DNA of 64,000 nt from Carex sylvatica (Eukaryota > Streptophyta > Magnoliopsida > Poales > Cyperaceae), in contig CAXKVR010000077.1 of NCBI GenBank assembly GCA_964058845.1, positions 1 to 64,000 on the forward strand. The letters run 5' to 3'. Position numbers and translations under genes: made by a program. The notes beneath the pieces were generated by a model. The model was not told where the DNA came from and searched no databases. It saw nothing but the letters and a program-made list of their open reading frames with translations. Positions 35,501 to 47,423 of the stretch are shown piece after piece. Position 1 is the stretch's first letter. Every line of letters starts with the position of its first letter.

Positions 35501-38500
35501 CCAAAGTCAGTAAATTATTGGTTAATTTTCACAAAAGAAGGGGTTCAATTGATAAATACATGCTTGCTCCTTATATTGGTGTTGTAATTGCAGGTTTTAA
35601 GAACATTAGTTCAATTTGGAGCCCCACCAAACATTCTAGTGGATGGTAAACCTCACCTCGGAACAGATAAGCTTGTTCCACTGCTCCGAAATTTTCGGCA
35701 TTATTTACTAGACTTGGGTGTAAGTTTCCATTGTTGGAAATTCTGTATGTAAATGCAATATTCTTTCCATCATTATTTCTTTTCGTACTTGATTCCTTTT
35801 CTCTCAAATACTTGATGTATCTAGGTTGACATAAAGTTCAACACAAGATTAGATGACCTTGTAGTTGAAAACAATCAAGTTAAAGGTGTTGTGGTCTCTA
35901 ATTCCAAAAATGAGCCGGGTCGCAGTTCTGATCAAGAGAAATTATTGTTTGATGCTGTTGTACTAGCTGTTGGCCACTCAGCTCGGGATGTATATAACAT
36001 GCTACTTCAACATAATATTGAGATGGTTCCGAAAAATTTTGCGGTAGTGTACTGCATATGTGTGTTTATTTAAGTCAAATAGTTTCAAACAATAAGAAGA
36101 TGTCTTATTATATGCTTCTATCAAGAAAATAATTGGTATTCATAATGCAGGTTGGGTTGAGAATTGAACACCCGCAAGAACTGATAAACAGTATTCAAGT
36201 AAGTACCTAAGGATCAGGGTTCTTTTTTAGCAAAAAAAACTAGTACTATTGCAGAAATCATCTTTGATTATTGGTAATTGCAAATGAAAAGAAAAACTGA
36301 AACTAACTGATTAAGAGGAGTGGATCATTTTTATTGGTCTCTATATTAGGCATACCACATATATTATATATAGGTTCTAGGGGTATGTTGCGGTTATTGA
36401 ATTGAGCGCGTAAGTGGGCGTTTCTTTATCTTTCCTAGGTTCATTTATATTGTAATGAATGTTTCTAGCAATGATAGCCATTATTTGTTTATTCTTTTTT
36501 TTTCTTTTTTTTTTTTTTTTTAAGATCCCTATCACTCCTCCCTCAACTTTATTTTATTCAGAAATAACAATTCTAATACGACTTTATATCTAACTGTACT
36601 TTTGTAGTACTCTGAATTGGCTAGTGAAGTACAAAGGGGGCGTGGTAGAATACCGGTTGCTGATTACAAAGTTGCAAAAAATGTTGGCAGTGATGAGACA
36701 GGAACAGAAAACCGAAGCTGTTACTCATTTTGCATGTGTCCTGGCGGTCAGGTATGACTCACCAGTCCTTTTTTATATTGCAAAAAAATCCTCTTAAGTC
36801 TTTGTAATGAGACTGTTATTGTGAGATCTAACATGATACTGCTTGGTTGCATTTAGGGGTCAGCATGTGGCTGAAAGTACACATCCAATTTAAGTCTCAG
36901 TTGTAATTAATATTACTCTAGCGAGAAAATATAACAAAATAATATCTTTTTTAATTACTGAACCTGCTTTTACTCATCTCATTTCTTCCGAGATCAACCA
37001 GAAAACAATGTTTACTGTTGGCACTTATAGCCCATATCACATATTAGAAAAAAAATAAAAAATAAAAACTAATAGAAGGAAGGATGCTAATATATTAAAA
37101 ACAAGACAATATATCACTGTGTTCTTATAATTGCATTTCTGTGTAATAATAACTGAAATTTATTCATCCTTTCAACCAATGAGGATTTCAGTCAAGTTTT
37201 GGTTTAAACTTTGCTTGCATTTTGCTTCATGCTAACTAACAATTACATGGGTGTTTTACAAACTATTTAAATTGAGTTGAAGAAAAAGCACTGAATAAAA
37301 AATAGAGGTGGAAGGACCAGTAAAACAATATTTTAATCTTTAAATGCGAAATAAATAACTCCCATTGCTGCCAGGTTGTGTTAACGAGTACAAATCCATT
37401 GGAACTTTGCATCAATGGCATGTCATTCTCTCGTCGAGCATCAAATTGGGCTAACTCAGCTTTAGTTGTCACTGTTTCTTCTGATGAGCTCGACTCATTT
37501 AGATCCTATGGCCCCCTTGCTGGTGTTGAATTCCAGGTAGTTTATATTTTATTTACTTACAAGCAACAAGATATTTTTAACTGAACTGTTTGCCTGCTAC
37601 AACCAATATTTTTTATCGTTTGCAAATTACACACCCCTTTTGAAACTAATTTAAAGAAAAAGATCGCCAAATTTTACCTAATACTTGCATATTATCTCAG
37701 TGAATCTGATTTGTATGTAGTTCTTATTAAGTTGGAACCCAATATTCAAATTCTTATTGCTTGATTTTGGTTAAATTTCATCTAAAGAAAAGATATCAGA
37801 GATAGTATGAGAAATGTTGGGTGTTGTTTGCAATGACCTTAAAAATTTTTGTTATCACTTCTGGAAATAAAAATATGTTTGAATTTGGATTACTCTTGCC
37901 ACCTTTGAAATACAGGTTATTATTATGAAGGTACTGGTTAGTATGGACTGCATACCTGTTGGTACCGAATCAGTCAAGTCTTCTATTGATATTGTCTGTA
38001 CCATACCTGTCTGTATGTTATTTGTTTATAATTTTCCTTTTGTTATTGAATTTAGAGAGAGTTTGAGAAAAGGGCAGCTGAAATGGGGGGAGGAAATTTT
38101 GTTGTCCCGGCACAACGTGTAACTGATTTCCTTGCTGAGACATTGTCAGGTATGATCATTCTTTTTCTTTTCAAAATCGTTTCACTTCGGTTTGAGAATT
38201 GTCATATTGACTTCACCTTTTTACTTTTGGATGAAATACTTTCCACATATCAGTTACGTCCCTACCAGCATCAAGTTACAGGTTGGGGGTGAAAGCATCC
38301 AGACTACACGATTTGTTTCCAGCTCATATAACAAAAGCTTTACAGTGTTCCATAGAAATGTTTGACAAAGAGGTACCTAAAACATAAGCACTCTTTTTTT
38401 TGTTAGAGCAATTTGTCTTGCACTTCTACCAAATGCTTGTAAAATTTTCTCTGAATATCCAAGATTTGGAATATGATGTCCTGTGATTAATAATTTTATA

Positions 38501-39001
38501 ATTTCAGCTTCCAGGCTATATAACAAAGGATGCACTGCTCCATGGTGTAGAGGTAAAATTTTAAAATCTTAAATAACTAACAGAAGTTGATCGATCTTGA
38601 AGTACTAATTAAATTTACTTGCATTTCTGCGAGGTCTAATATAATAAAAAGAGAAATAGCATGTCTATGCATTTATAAGTATCAAGATAAAATGATAAAC
38701 AACAAACAGTTTCTTTACAGTGATTCTCTTCTCCTTATCTGATTGAGTTCTGTTACTTGTACAGACAAGGACGAGTTCTCCCGTGCAAATTTCACGCCAG
38801 GCCGACACCTGCGAAAGCAAGTCTCTAAAAGGGCTGTATCCAATTGGAGAAGGTGCGGGCTATGCTGGTGGTATTGTAAGTGCGGCCGTAGATGGTATGT
38901 TTTGCGGTTTTGCTTTAGCGAAACAACTCTCTCTCTATGGAGGAGATTTAGAGGTGGTTCTTGGTAAATCACAAAAACAAACAGGCTTTGTCAAGTATTA
39001 A
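32567..39001 (+). CDS. Plastid-type FAD-dependent oxidoreductase (PDE327-like)
   Basis: Thirteen exons, all GT-AG: 32567-32896, 33460-33522, 33936-34349, 34940-35011, 35594-35719, 35825-36043, 36151-36198, 36608-36751, 37375-37536, 38056-38149, 38254-38372, 38508-38552 and 38765-39001. They give an unbroken 690-residue protein. The N terminus is rich in Ser, Arg and Thr and lacks acidic residues at first, like a chloroplast transit peptide. A dinucleotide-binding GSGPSG lies at 215-220 within a Rossmann fold, followed by Glu-Arg at the end of strand 2. GGAGTWSDGKL follows at 270-280, and a second FAD-contact motif, GEGAGYAGG, at about 640-648. Order and length match Arabidopsis AT4G30720 (PIGMENT DEFECTIVE 327), needed for normal greening; its substrate is not established. 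Nearly all introns are phase 0. An in-frame ATG also exists at 32441; 32567 is preferred because it begins the transit-like sequence. Confidence 0.9.
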
Positions 39002-39302
39002 TATTAGCAACGACTCTTGACCGAGATAGGAGACATTTGATTTTATTTGTAGGAAATCTAGAAAATTTTGGATAACATATGGCATTTCATTTGTGCATGC
39101 GAACTTGCCACAGCACCTCCCTATTACAGGAAGCTTTCTGATTACATTTGCTTCGATGAATAATAACTAAAAAAAATTCAACAGTTGAGGCTTCTTTTGG
39201 AGAATTTCGAACACCTAGTGATATATTTTGGTGGAAATTTCAACCCGTCTCCCTGGTGACAGTTGCAAAGCCCTTATTTTTTGGATCCTGCTACACACAC
39301 AC

Positions 39303-39303
<1 letters not shown>

Positions 39304-39341
<38 letters not shown>
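39304..39341. repeat. Poly-C tract (38 bases)
   Basis: An uninterrupted C run just after a CA repeat, about 300 bases past the oxidoreductase stop codon. Confidence 0.9.
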
Positions 39342-39385
39342 ATGCATACATACATATAAATTGCAGATTATACTTGCACAATATT

Positions 39386-39387
<2 letters not shown>

Positions 39388-39426
<39 letters not shown>

Positions 39427-39437
39427 GGGGGGGGGGG
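39388..39437. repeat. Poly-T run followed by poly-G
   Basis: About 38 T residues pass directly into 12 G residues. It lies between two poly-C tracts. Confidence 0.9.
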
Positions 39438-39531
39438 TGTTGAACTATATATAAATAAATTCCAGAAATATAATTTCACAGCTCACAATGAACACTTGAT
39501 CATGTTTCATTTAACAATAATTTAATTTAAC

Positions 39532-39532
<1 letters not shown>

Positions 39533-39564
<32 letters not shown>
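39533..39564. repeat. Poly-C tract (32 bases)
   Basis: A second long C run, about 190 bases from the first. Such clustered homopolymers are prone to sequencing and assembly length errors. Confidence 0.9.
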
Positions 39565-39566
<2 letters not shown>

Positions 39567-40618
39567 AGTGTTGCATGGTGCACTTGCACAAGATGGGTCT
39601 GAGAAGAAAAAACTTGATTACTGATAAAGGAGCTTGTACTGATAAGTCTTATATGATTGATTGAATTTTAGGATAATAAAAAATAATAGTAAGAGTGCGG
39701 TATGATTTGGAAACTGCATAATTTTTCTTAATAGAAGCTTTTGTTGGTTAGTGATAAAAGGTAAGACATTAACTGGTAGCATGGTCCCATTTGACTAATC
39801 ACAATAATTATAGAGGGATACTAGCATTCAAATTGCATATTATTCTGTAAAAACATTCAAAGGGCATATTACAATAATTATAGAGGGATATCTATTAACA
39901 ATAATACTAGAGCGCACCATATCATTCTGTAAAACGTTCAAAGTACATATTACACAAAATTTGTTTTGTATCAGTTTATAGCTTGACAGAAATTTATATG
40001 AATTGAGTGACACTTGAATTTGCGCTTGGTATGAATAGAGATGACATGTAGCATGCTCTGGTCTGAGGACAAAATGCCCCCGGATAAAAATCCATTTTCA
40101 TAATTTTATAGTACATAATGATTCAATCACCGAAATATGACAATGACATGCTATTTTGTAAGAAGACTGATGTTAGAAAGAAATGTGATGAGGTTACAAT
40201 ATTACATTGTGTACTCCGGTATTTCTGGTCTAAGGGCATTTCAACTAAAAAAAAAAAAAATGCTTTAGATCTGTGAGATCTACAGCTAGTTGTATTATTA
40301 TATTTTTGGATAAGCAATTTCGGAGTAAGCTGTATGAAAATGATGCGTGAGACATTGTCAGATGCTTTTGACTATATATCACTCACGTGATATTAGATAT
40401 TAGTTTAGGTCTTTTATATCGGCCCGGTACCAAAAATGCAGGCCATGAGTTTTGTTTTGGCTGTTTGCAGCTATGAGGTGACAAGGAGGAAGAACTGTCT
40501 GAAATTGTTTTGTATTTAGCATTTATTGTGTTACTGTGGGTGGTTGTAATATTCTTTGGTACATTGTTGCTTGGAAAAGTAAGTCACGGATTAACAATCA
40601 ATTTTTGTTAGTGGCAAC
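39565..40618. other. Intergenic, no gene seen
   Basis: AT-rich. The phrase ACAATAATTATAGAGGGATA occurs near 39800 and 39870 with similar neighbours, a short direct repeat. No supported coding region. Confidence 0.45.
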
Positions 40619-41077
40619 TAGGGCTACAAACGAATTGAATCAAACTGAATCGAACTTATTTTATTTTGAGTTTGATTTGAATTAATTTTGAACTAAGTTT
40701 GATTTGAATAATTTCGAATTGAATTTTTTATGAACCCAATTTCGAATATTTTATGAATTTTTTTACGACAAGGAAGAGTGATCGTAGTCGCCGAAAGCGA
40801 GAGGTGAAACTCGTCTAGGGTTTTAGAACTAAAAACGAGGGTTACGAGTAATGACTTATGGCTGAAAGGCCTTATGTTTTAACTTTTAAGTTATCAGTAA
40901 ACATAAATCATCAGCGAAAATCAACGGTTCACGTTACTTTGAATTTCGAACTAGAATAGTTCGCGAACCAAGTTCAGTTTGAATTTAGTTTGAATTAATT
41001 TCGAACTATTTCGAATCGAATTTTTTACAAACTTTTTTGAATCGAATCACGAATTACGATTTTTGTGTGCAGCCCTA
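40619..41077. mobile_element. hAT MITE (459 bp) with perfect 8-bp TSD
   Basis: It begins TAGGGCTACAAACGAA and, reversed from the right end, TAGGGCTGCACACAAA. GTGGCAAC flanks it on both sides (40611-40618 and 41078-41085), a perfect 8-bp target duplication. The body is full of TTCGAATT- and GAATTAATTTCGAA-type words in both orientations. No transposase. Confidence 0.92.
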
Positions 41078-41853
41078 GTGGCAACGGACAATGTTTAGAT
41101 AATTGAATGATTTGATCTCTGACCTTAATTTCATATATAAGCAATTACAAGAGCTGAAAGCTGATTATTTCAAGTGGAGCATGCACGAAAGAGTCATGTG
41201 CTTTCTTTTATTTTATTCCCTGGCACTAGGTTGGAAGTTTTTTTTTTTTTTTGGATGTTATTTTATGTCCGAAAGTTGTATGTTCAGTGTTCGCATTAAA
41301 AATAATTTGAAGTCCTACAAAAAGCTAAGATCCTCGTGTGTACTCATTCTTTTGATTGTTTATAAAGTTGTGAAGTCACAATTCTATTAATATATAGAAA
41401 GGGTACTGATACAATAAGTTGATCAAAGCGAAGCTCCACTACTAAAATAAGTTCTCCACCGAAAGCTCAAGTTTGTAACTTATTGTTGAATTTAGTTTGT
41501 AATGGATAACTAACGGGTTTTTTGGTTACCCTTACCCGATATGCTAACTACTTTTTTAACCCGCACTCATACCCATTAAGTTAAAAAAAAAAAAAAATTC
41601 TTATCCATGCTCGTCTTATTAAATTAGATACAAATATAGTACATGGTTGGAAATGATATCTTTGACAACCCTATGTTTCCTCAACATGTCAGGTCAGGTT
41701 CATTATTTGATAGTTTAATCTTTAGCTTGATCAGGATATGTTATCACTAGTTTCTAGGGGTGTCAATGATACTCTTTTAACCGTTTACCTAATCCATATC
41801 ATATTTGATAAGTTGAGTATGGACAAGTTTTTTTTTTTTTTTCATTAATTTAT

Positions 41854-41898
<45 letters not shown>
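41854..41898. repeat. (GGGTAT)n hexamer repeat
   Basis: Seven or so tandem GGGTAT units near the left end of the 3.4-kb hAT element, probably its subterminal repeat array. Confidence 0.88.
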
Positions 41899-42389
41899 AT
41901 AAATATTTGTTTTTGTTAGCTAAATGGGTAAGAGTACGGATAAATGCTACTTCGTATCCATTATCCTATAGTGTAATTATATAAAGGGATCGACTAACTA
42001 TCCCCCAGTCAATTTTTTTCATTCATCCCCCAGTCAATAATTACTTGTGGAGACCGTTAACTAACTGAACTTCATTAATTACTTGGGGGACCACCTAATA
42101 TTTGATAGATTTTACAATTGACGCGTGCAAATATGTATACATATGCACGCAAATGTTAATATATAATATATCAAGTATTCATACCTAAGATACCAAGTAT
42201 TTTGAAAAAAAAACTGGACACATCACACACACATCTTTTACACGTTTTTAGAGTTTTTTTTTTCTCTGTTCAATCTTGTCAATATTTCTAACAATTTCTG
42301 AGAAAATTTCCAAGTCTTAAACCATGGATGTCTTCTACATAATTTTCTCTTTCAAATGAGATCCATGATGACATACTTTCGAGTTATCC

Positions 42390-43280
42390 CTCGTGCAAGT
42401 ATTCATACCTCCTCATGCAAGTATTCATCTACCATAGTGAATACCGAGTCATGTAAGTATTTATATCTCGTCGAGCAAGTATTAATACCTCATCGTGCAA
42501 GTATTCATACATCGTAATGCAAGTGTAAATAATTCATGTCTGAAGTGTCTGTACCTAACATATTTTATCAATTTTTTCCGTATGACACTAGATGACGTCC
42601 GAAAATATTAATAGTAAGTATTGCAAGTATTTATACATCGTCATGAAAGTATAAATAGTTCATATATCAAGTGTTAGTAACCAACATAATCTATGGAATT
42701 TTTATTTTTATTTCCATATGGCACTGGATGGTGTATGAAAATATTAATTTAAAGTATTGCAAGTATTCATACCTCATCATGCAAATGTTAATAGTTTATA
42801 TATCAAGTATTTTATTTAAAAGATTATATCAATAGTTTTTTTTTTCTTATGGCATCAAATGACGTTTGAAAGTACTAATATCAAATATGCAAGTATTCAT
42901 ATATATCTCATCATGTAAGTGTAAATAATTAATGTATCAAGTATATGTATCTAACAAATTCTATTAATTATTTTTCTCATATGGCACTGGATGATATATG
43001 AAAGTACTAATATAAAATATTGCAAGTATTCATACATCGTCATGCAAGTGTGAATAGTTCATGTATCATGTGTTTGTATCTAGCTAATTCTATAAAAAAA
43101 AATTCATATGACACTGGATGATTTTTGAAAGTATTAATATCAAGTATTGCAAGTATTCATTGTCACCATCCAAGTATGAATAGTTCGTGTATCAAATGTT
43201 CGTATCTAACATATCATCTATCTTTTTTTCTTTTCCTTGGGGCACTAGATGACATTTGAAAATATATTAATATCAAATTA
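42390..43280. repeat. Tandem array of ~130-140-bp degenerate units
   Basis: About six units each contain 'tattgcaagtattcatac', 'cgtcatgcaagtgtaaata', 'catgtatcaagtg', a T-rich run, 'catatggcactggatga' and 'tgaaagtattaatatcaa'. Units differ by small indels. A related shorter region lies at 17850-18615. No coding potential. Confidence 0.75.
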
Positions 43281-44032
43281 CTCAGTTTGGTGCTTGATTG
43301 TATTAATATGTAATATAACAAGTATTTATACCATATTGAGCAAATATTAATATATCGTAATGCAAGTATTCATATCTAAGATATTTAAATTAAGTGCAAA
43401 ATGTTAAGCTTTGAAATACTTAACATATGGATTTTATAATTTCAAACATGAAAGCAAAATCTAGAGTTAAATTAAGTGTAGAATCTAGTAACACATCTGG
43501 TCACGAATAACTTCATTATACAAATTATAAATGTAATCACAATTGCAAGTACATCTTAGAAATTCACTACCAGTTATTGTCATACTGCTTTCACATGTCA
43601 CTAAATCTCCAATCCTCTCTCTTACCCCATTCCCAATTTTGTCCTTTGAAGTAATTATGAGTTAACCTTATGCTCCAATCCTAAGTTAATACAATAGCAA
43701 TGGTTGATATCACTACATTGCTTTTGCTATTAGAAGCACATAGATCACGGTCCAGTACAGATCAATTAACTATTAACTACAAAGCAAGAATAAATTAGTA
43801 AATTTCTTGTTACATAATAGCAAATCATGAAATATATAGGTGTTAAATTTAGATCGCTTTACATATACTCAATTATTGGATTGGAGAAGACCAAGGAGTA
43901 AGAATAAGATATCGACATTGAAGAACAAAAGGATATTTACAATAAGTAGAAGGTTATCATAACAAAATGACTAGATTTTTGAGCTGGGAAAGGAAGAACG
44001 GTAGAGAAAAGAGAGCTGGGAAAGGAAGAAAA

Positions 44033-44370
44033 GGTGAGGAGAGGAGCATGATCGCCTCAGTCAAGCACTCCAAACTACGGAGATCAGGCTGTGTCGGAGT
44101 TCGTCCAAATCGAAAAGGGTGAGGAGAGGAGCATGATGGCTTCAGTCAAGCACTCTGAACTACAGAAATTAGGCCGTGCCGGAGTCTGTCCAGATCGAAA
44201 AGGGTGAGGAGAGGAGCATAATCGCCTCATTCAAGCAATCTGAACTACAGAGATCATGTCGTGCCGGAGTCCGTCCAATCGGAAAGGGTGAGGAGAGGAG
44301 CATGATCGCCTCAGTCAAGTGCTCCGAACGACAGAGGGCCGGCTGCGTTAGAGCCCGTCCATACCAGAAA
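44033..44370. repeat. Four-copy 84/85-bp tandem repeat
   Basis: Units start at 44033, 44118, 44203 and 44287, each with GGTGAGGAGAGGAGCATGAT, then a 'gcctcagtcaag' phrase, and end 'gtccaaatcgaaaag'. A partial fifth start follows at 44371. The last two units are 84 bases and can be read through in one frame (28 residues per unit), but the first two are 85 and break it. Whether it was ever coding is unknown. Confidence 0.85.
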
Positions 44371-44462
44371 GGATGAAGAAGAGAAGGAATTTGAGACAAG
44401 GTGGTGATCGGAAATAGAAGATGATATATATTTTTGTCTTTTGTCTGCTTGATTGCTTCTAA

Positions 44463-44491
44463 GAGGAGAGGAGAGGAGAGGAGAGGAGAGA
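44463..44491. repeat. (GGAGA)n microsatellite
   Basis: About five to six tandem GGAGA units just past the 84/85-bp array. Confidence 0.9.
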
Positions 44492-44887
44492 GATTTATTT
44501 TAGTTATTTTTGAAAAAAATATTAGACTTTGACAGTTAGAGAGTTATTCAGTTGAAGATTAGAGATCGGGGGACAAACAGTGAAAATAGATTTGGGTAAA
44601 ATAATATTTTTTCCTTGTATAAAATATAATAACATAATAATGATTGAGCAATAATTAATGATTACTTTTGTTATTTAGTGTATTATTTTTGTTGTAAAAA
44701 AAATATTAAACATATTATTTTTATTCGCATATCTTGTTCTTTAATTGAATAATTAAATTTATCAGAAAATATATTTTTGTTTTTGAATTCTCTTGTTTTA
44801 TAAATATTTTTATTTTTTATTAGTAATGTTATTGTATATGTGCGAAATAAATAAGTTTTAATGTTCTATTTGTAAAATATAATAAAA

Positions 44888-45039
44888 CTAAGAATCAGTC
44901 TTTGGTCTGGTGGTAAAGACACATGGTCTTTATGTGAGAAGTCATGGGTTCGAAACCCGGATAGAGAAAATTCTTTGTTGTAATAACAAAAGTATTAAAT
45001 AGTTGGGTGACTTGACCTCCAACCTTTACTAAAAAAAAT
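44888..45039 (+). mobile_element. tRNA-derived SINE with perfect 11-bp TSD
   Basis: The head has a pol III A box (TGGTCTGGTGGTA) and a B box (GGTTCGAAACC) at tRNA-like spacing. The tail ends in a short A run. The direct repeat ATATAATAAAA flanks it exactly (44877-44887 and 45040-45050). The tail block GTTGGGTGACTTGACCTCCA identifies relatives at 15.4 kb and 56.6 kb. It is inserted within the 3.4-kb hAT element and is therefore younger. Confidence 0.92.
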
Positions 45040-45179
45040 ATATAATAAAATTAATTTTTATACTAGTATTATTTGTTATTCACCCGCTACTATTTCGTTA
45101 CCCGATAATATATCGGGTAAAGATTGAGTAAAGTAAGATCAATTCTGTATCGTACCCACTGACACCCCTACTGGTTTCA

Positions 45180-46619
45180 AAGGATATTTGAAAAGGCCGG
45201 TTGGCTATAATCGCATCCTTTAATCATATGATGATTCAAAGATTTTAGACCAATATGAAATTATAAGAAAGTTCGGATGGAGTGGTGATATTTTTTTATT
45301 TTTATTTTTGTACAGATTCACATTTTAAAATATTTCTGTAATGTGGACAATTCTCACCGTAAAGAGCAAAGTAAGAGACCTAAAACTGATATGTGATATC
45401 AAATCCTTAATTTTGCTTCTCACCTTCTAATACTTGTGCTCAAAATATAAATTTGTTAAATCTGAGTTGGTAATTATTCACCTAATGAAATTTTGAGATC
45501 TCGTTACTCTGGTTTTTTTATTTTACATATTAAAAATCATTTATTTATGATTCAGTTTGTTAGTGTTTGGATCGAGTCATGTATAATCAAGAGCACAAGA
45601 TAACTATGTATTCTCAATATACGATTACATTAACTGTTTTTTTTTATTTTTGGGAAAAAGGCTAAAAGCCCATTATTATTACTATCAAGTATCAACTGTC
45701 AATTACATAACTATGTAACCAACCGTGCAGCTTCTGACGCGGTTCTAAAAAAAGAATCATTACATCTTGGTCTAAAAAGAAAACATAAACAGAAAACCAG
45801 AAAGAAAAATTAACCCAACTAATAAAACCCTGAGACACATCACTCCGATTACATTACAGTTAGAATTAGTAATTTAATTTTTATGTGAGGAGGCACTTCC
45901 TTTGAAAGTAAGATTTCTTTCTAAAATTATGCATATAATTTTTCAGCTTTTGTACAGAATATTTAATTTGATGCTTGTTCGCTAGCTCTCGATGATAAAA
46001 GTTATAAAATAATTTTACATTATAATCATGGATACATGGATTGATGCCACAGAAACTAATTAGTTTTCCCTAAAATACAAGGCCTGCGCCATCTTATCAA
46101 ATGCGCGTAGTAATTGTTTACCTTTCATTATAATTGTGCATAAAAGTGATGTTATTGCAGCAATTAATTAAGTGCCCAGTTAACTTGAAGCTAAAATTAT
46201 AAGTTATTTATTGAGGGTAAAAATATAATTAAGAAAAAAAATCCTCCTCTATCCATAATATAGTATTTTTAAGCACTGAAAATAACACTCCCCAGTCCCC
46301 AAAGACCTATTTTAAACACTCGTTAATATTTCTATCTTTGTTTGGTATATAAATCCCTTAGTCATATCCCAAATATTATAAGTGATCTCCAATTTATTTT
46401 CTTCATGATTACGAGATAAACGGCACATAACATATTCTATCTAGTCGATCAAGTATATCCACAAATTCAACATTTCATAGCAACCCAAAAATAAATCACC
46501 GTTACGACAAAATAAAATCAAAGCATTGATATCGCAGTCTCACCTCCCCAGTTAACGCCATAAATGCAAATAAATGTGATCCAAAAAAAGGATCTTGTCT
46601 GCAAAAGGTGTCATGCTCT
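45180..46619. other. Intergenic, no gene seen
   Basis: AT-rich sequence without supported coding regions or clear repeat structure. Confidence 0.45.
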
Positions 46620-46808
46620 TTAAATATTTTGGCCTACCCACCACTCGCCAGTTGATGTCATCTCAAACGCCATCAATTTTGTATCTGCTACCTTTACAAT
46701 CATTGGATCTGCACCACGAGCATTTGTTTCCCTAAATATAATTTTGTTGCTAATGTTAATTTCACCATCTCTTGAACCATCAACCAAATGGCATTTTCTC
46801 AGACACAC
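46620..46808 (-). CDS. Unrecognised 62-codon open frame
   Basis: It encodes a Met-initiated peptide with mixed hydrophobic and charged composition (CLRKCHLVDGSRDGEINISN near the start, FEMTSTGEWWVGQNI at the end). It looks more protein-like than neighbouring random frames, but I do not recognise the family. There is no clear upstream exon or start context. It may be a relic exon of a lost gene, or chance. Confidence 0.2.
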   Translation of the reverse strand: MCLRKCHLVDGSRDGEINISNKIIFRETNARGADPMIVKVADTKLMAFEMTSTGEWWVGQNI

Positions 46809-47284
46809 GTACGTAACAGATAATGAGAGAATTGATGGATAAATGCTTTAGTTTGGCATTTGGACAGCTTGTCCTGCTAGACAGGTGTTATTTTGCACTA
46901 TTGCTAGAACACAAAAGTGGTGGCCGATATGTAGATGAGAATCCCAGTTTGAGTACATCTGATCTGACATGATAAATTTGGAAAATCATCTTTTTCCTGT
47001 AAGATTTGCTTTTAGATTTTGACTGAGACGTGTTTTTTTTTTTTTTTTTTTTTTGAAAAATAGTGATATTTACCACTAATTTTATTGAAATAAAAAATCA
47101 TAGCATATTTGATCCAGTACCTAAAATTGATACTAAAATCAAATATGACAAATCTTTACAGCTGTTCAAAACATAAGCAGAAACAATAGAAAAAAACCAA
47201 AACATCATACCATTTTTCACAACACATTAAAGCAACAATTCTAAGAAGACACAAAAACATCATGACATGCATAAAAACAAAGTA

Positions 47285-47423
47285 CTACAAATCTAATAAG
47301 TCTTTATTCTCTTTCTCGTTGCTATACATTGGATATGGAGGTTGACATCCCAAGAACTCTGCACCAGGTGATCCAAAGCTTGAGTCGTATCTGGGCTTCT
47401 TTCCTCTTCCAGCAGAAGAAGAT
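47285..47423 (-). pseudogene. Orphan terminal-exon-like open frame
   Basis: On the minus strand a T-rich stretch ending in CTCTCAG precedes 46 codons and a TAG at 47285. The frame reads SSSAGRGKKPRYDSSFGSPG and continues to NKDLLDL. Composition and the splice acceptor suggest a genuine last exon, but no matching upstream exon or start was found within the next few kilobases. Function unknown. Confidence 0.25.

Larger units (their letters stand above)
41755..45171. mobile_element. 3.4-kb composite non-autonomous hAT element
   Basis: The left end is TAGGGGTGTCAATGATAC and the right end reversed is TAGGGGTGTCAGTGGGTA, then CGATAC. The flanks CTAGTTTC (41747-41754) and CTGGTTTC (45172-45179) are an 8-bp duplication with one mismatch. 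Subterminal GGGTATGGGTA repeats on the left and ACCCG/CGGGTAA words on the right fit hAT architecture. The interior has no transposase; it contains a dispersed-repeat array (42.1-43.3 kb), an 84/85-bp tandem array and a SINE. CCCCC-rich phrases near 42001-42040 and their GGGGG partner near 44567 suggest that a second element is nested inside. Confidence 0.82.

Noticed and set aside
39256..39525. Poly-Pro/poly-Phe and poly-Gly/poly-Lys frames
   Set aside because: They are translations of long homopolymers.
42390..43280. CRISPR-like spaced repeats
   Set aside because: The units are long and degenerate, share similarity across their full length rather than having unique spacers, and the genome is a plant.
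44894..44960. Functional tRNA gene
   Set aside because: A and B boxes are present, but there is no complete cloverleaf. The unit continues into a SINE tail with A-rich end and target duplication, so it is a SINE head.
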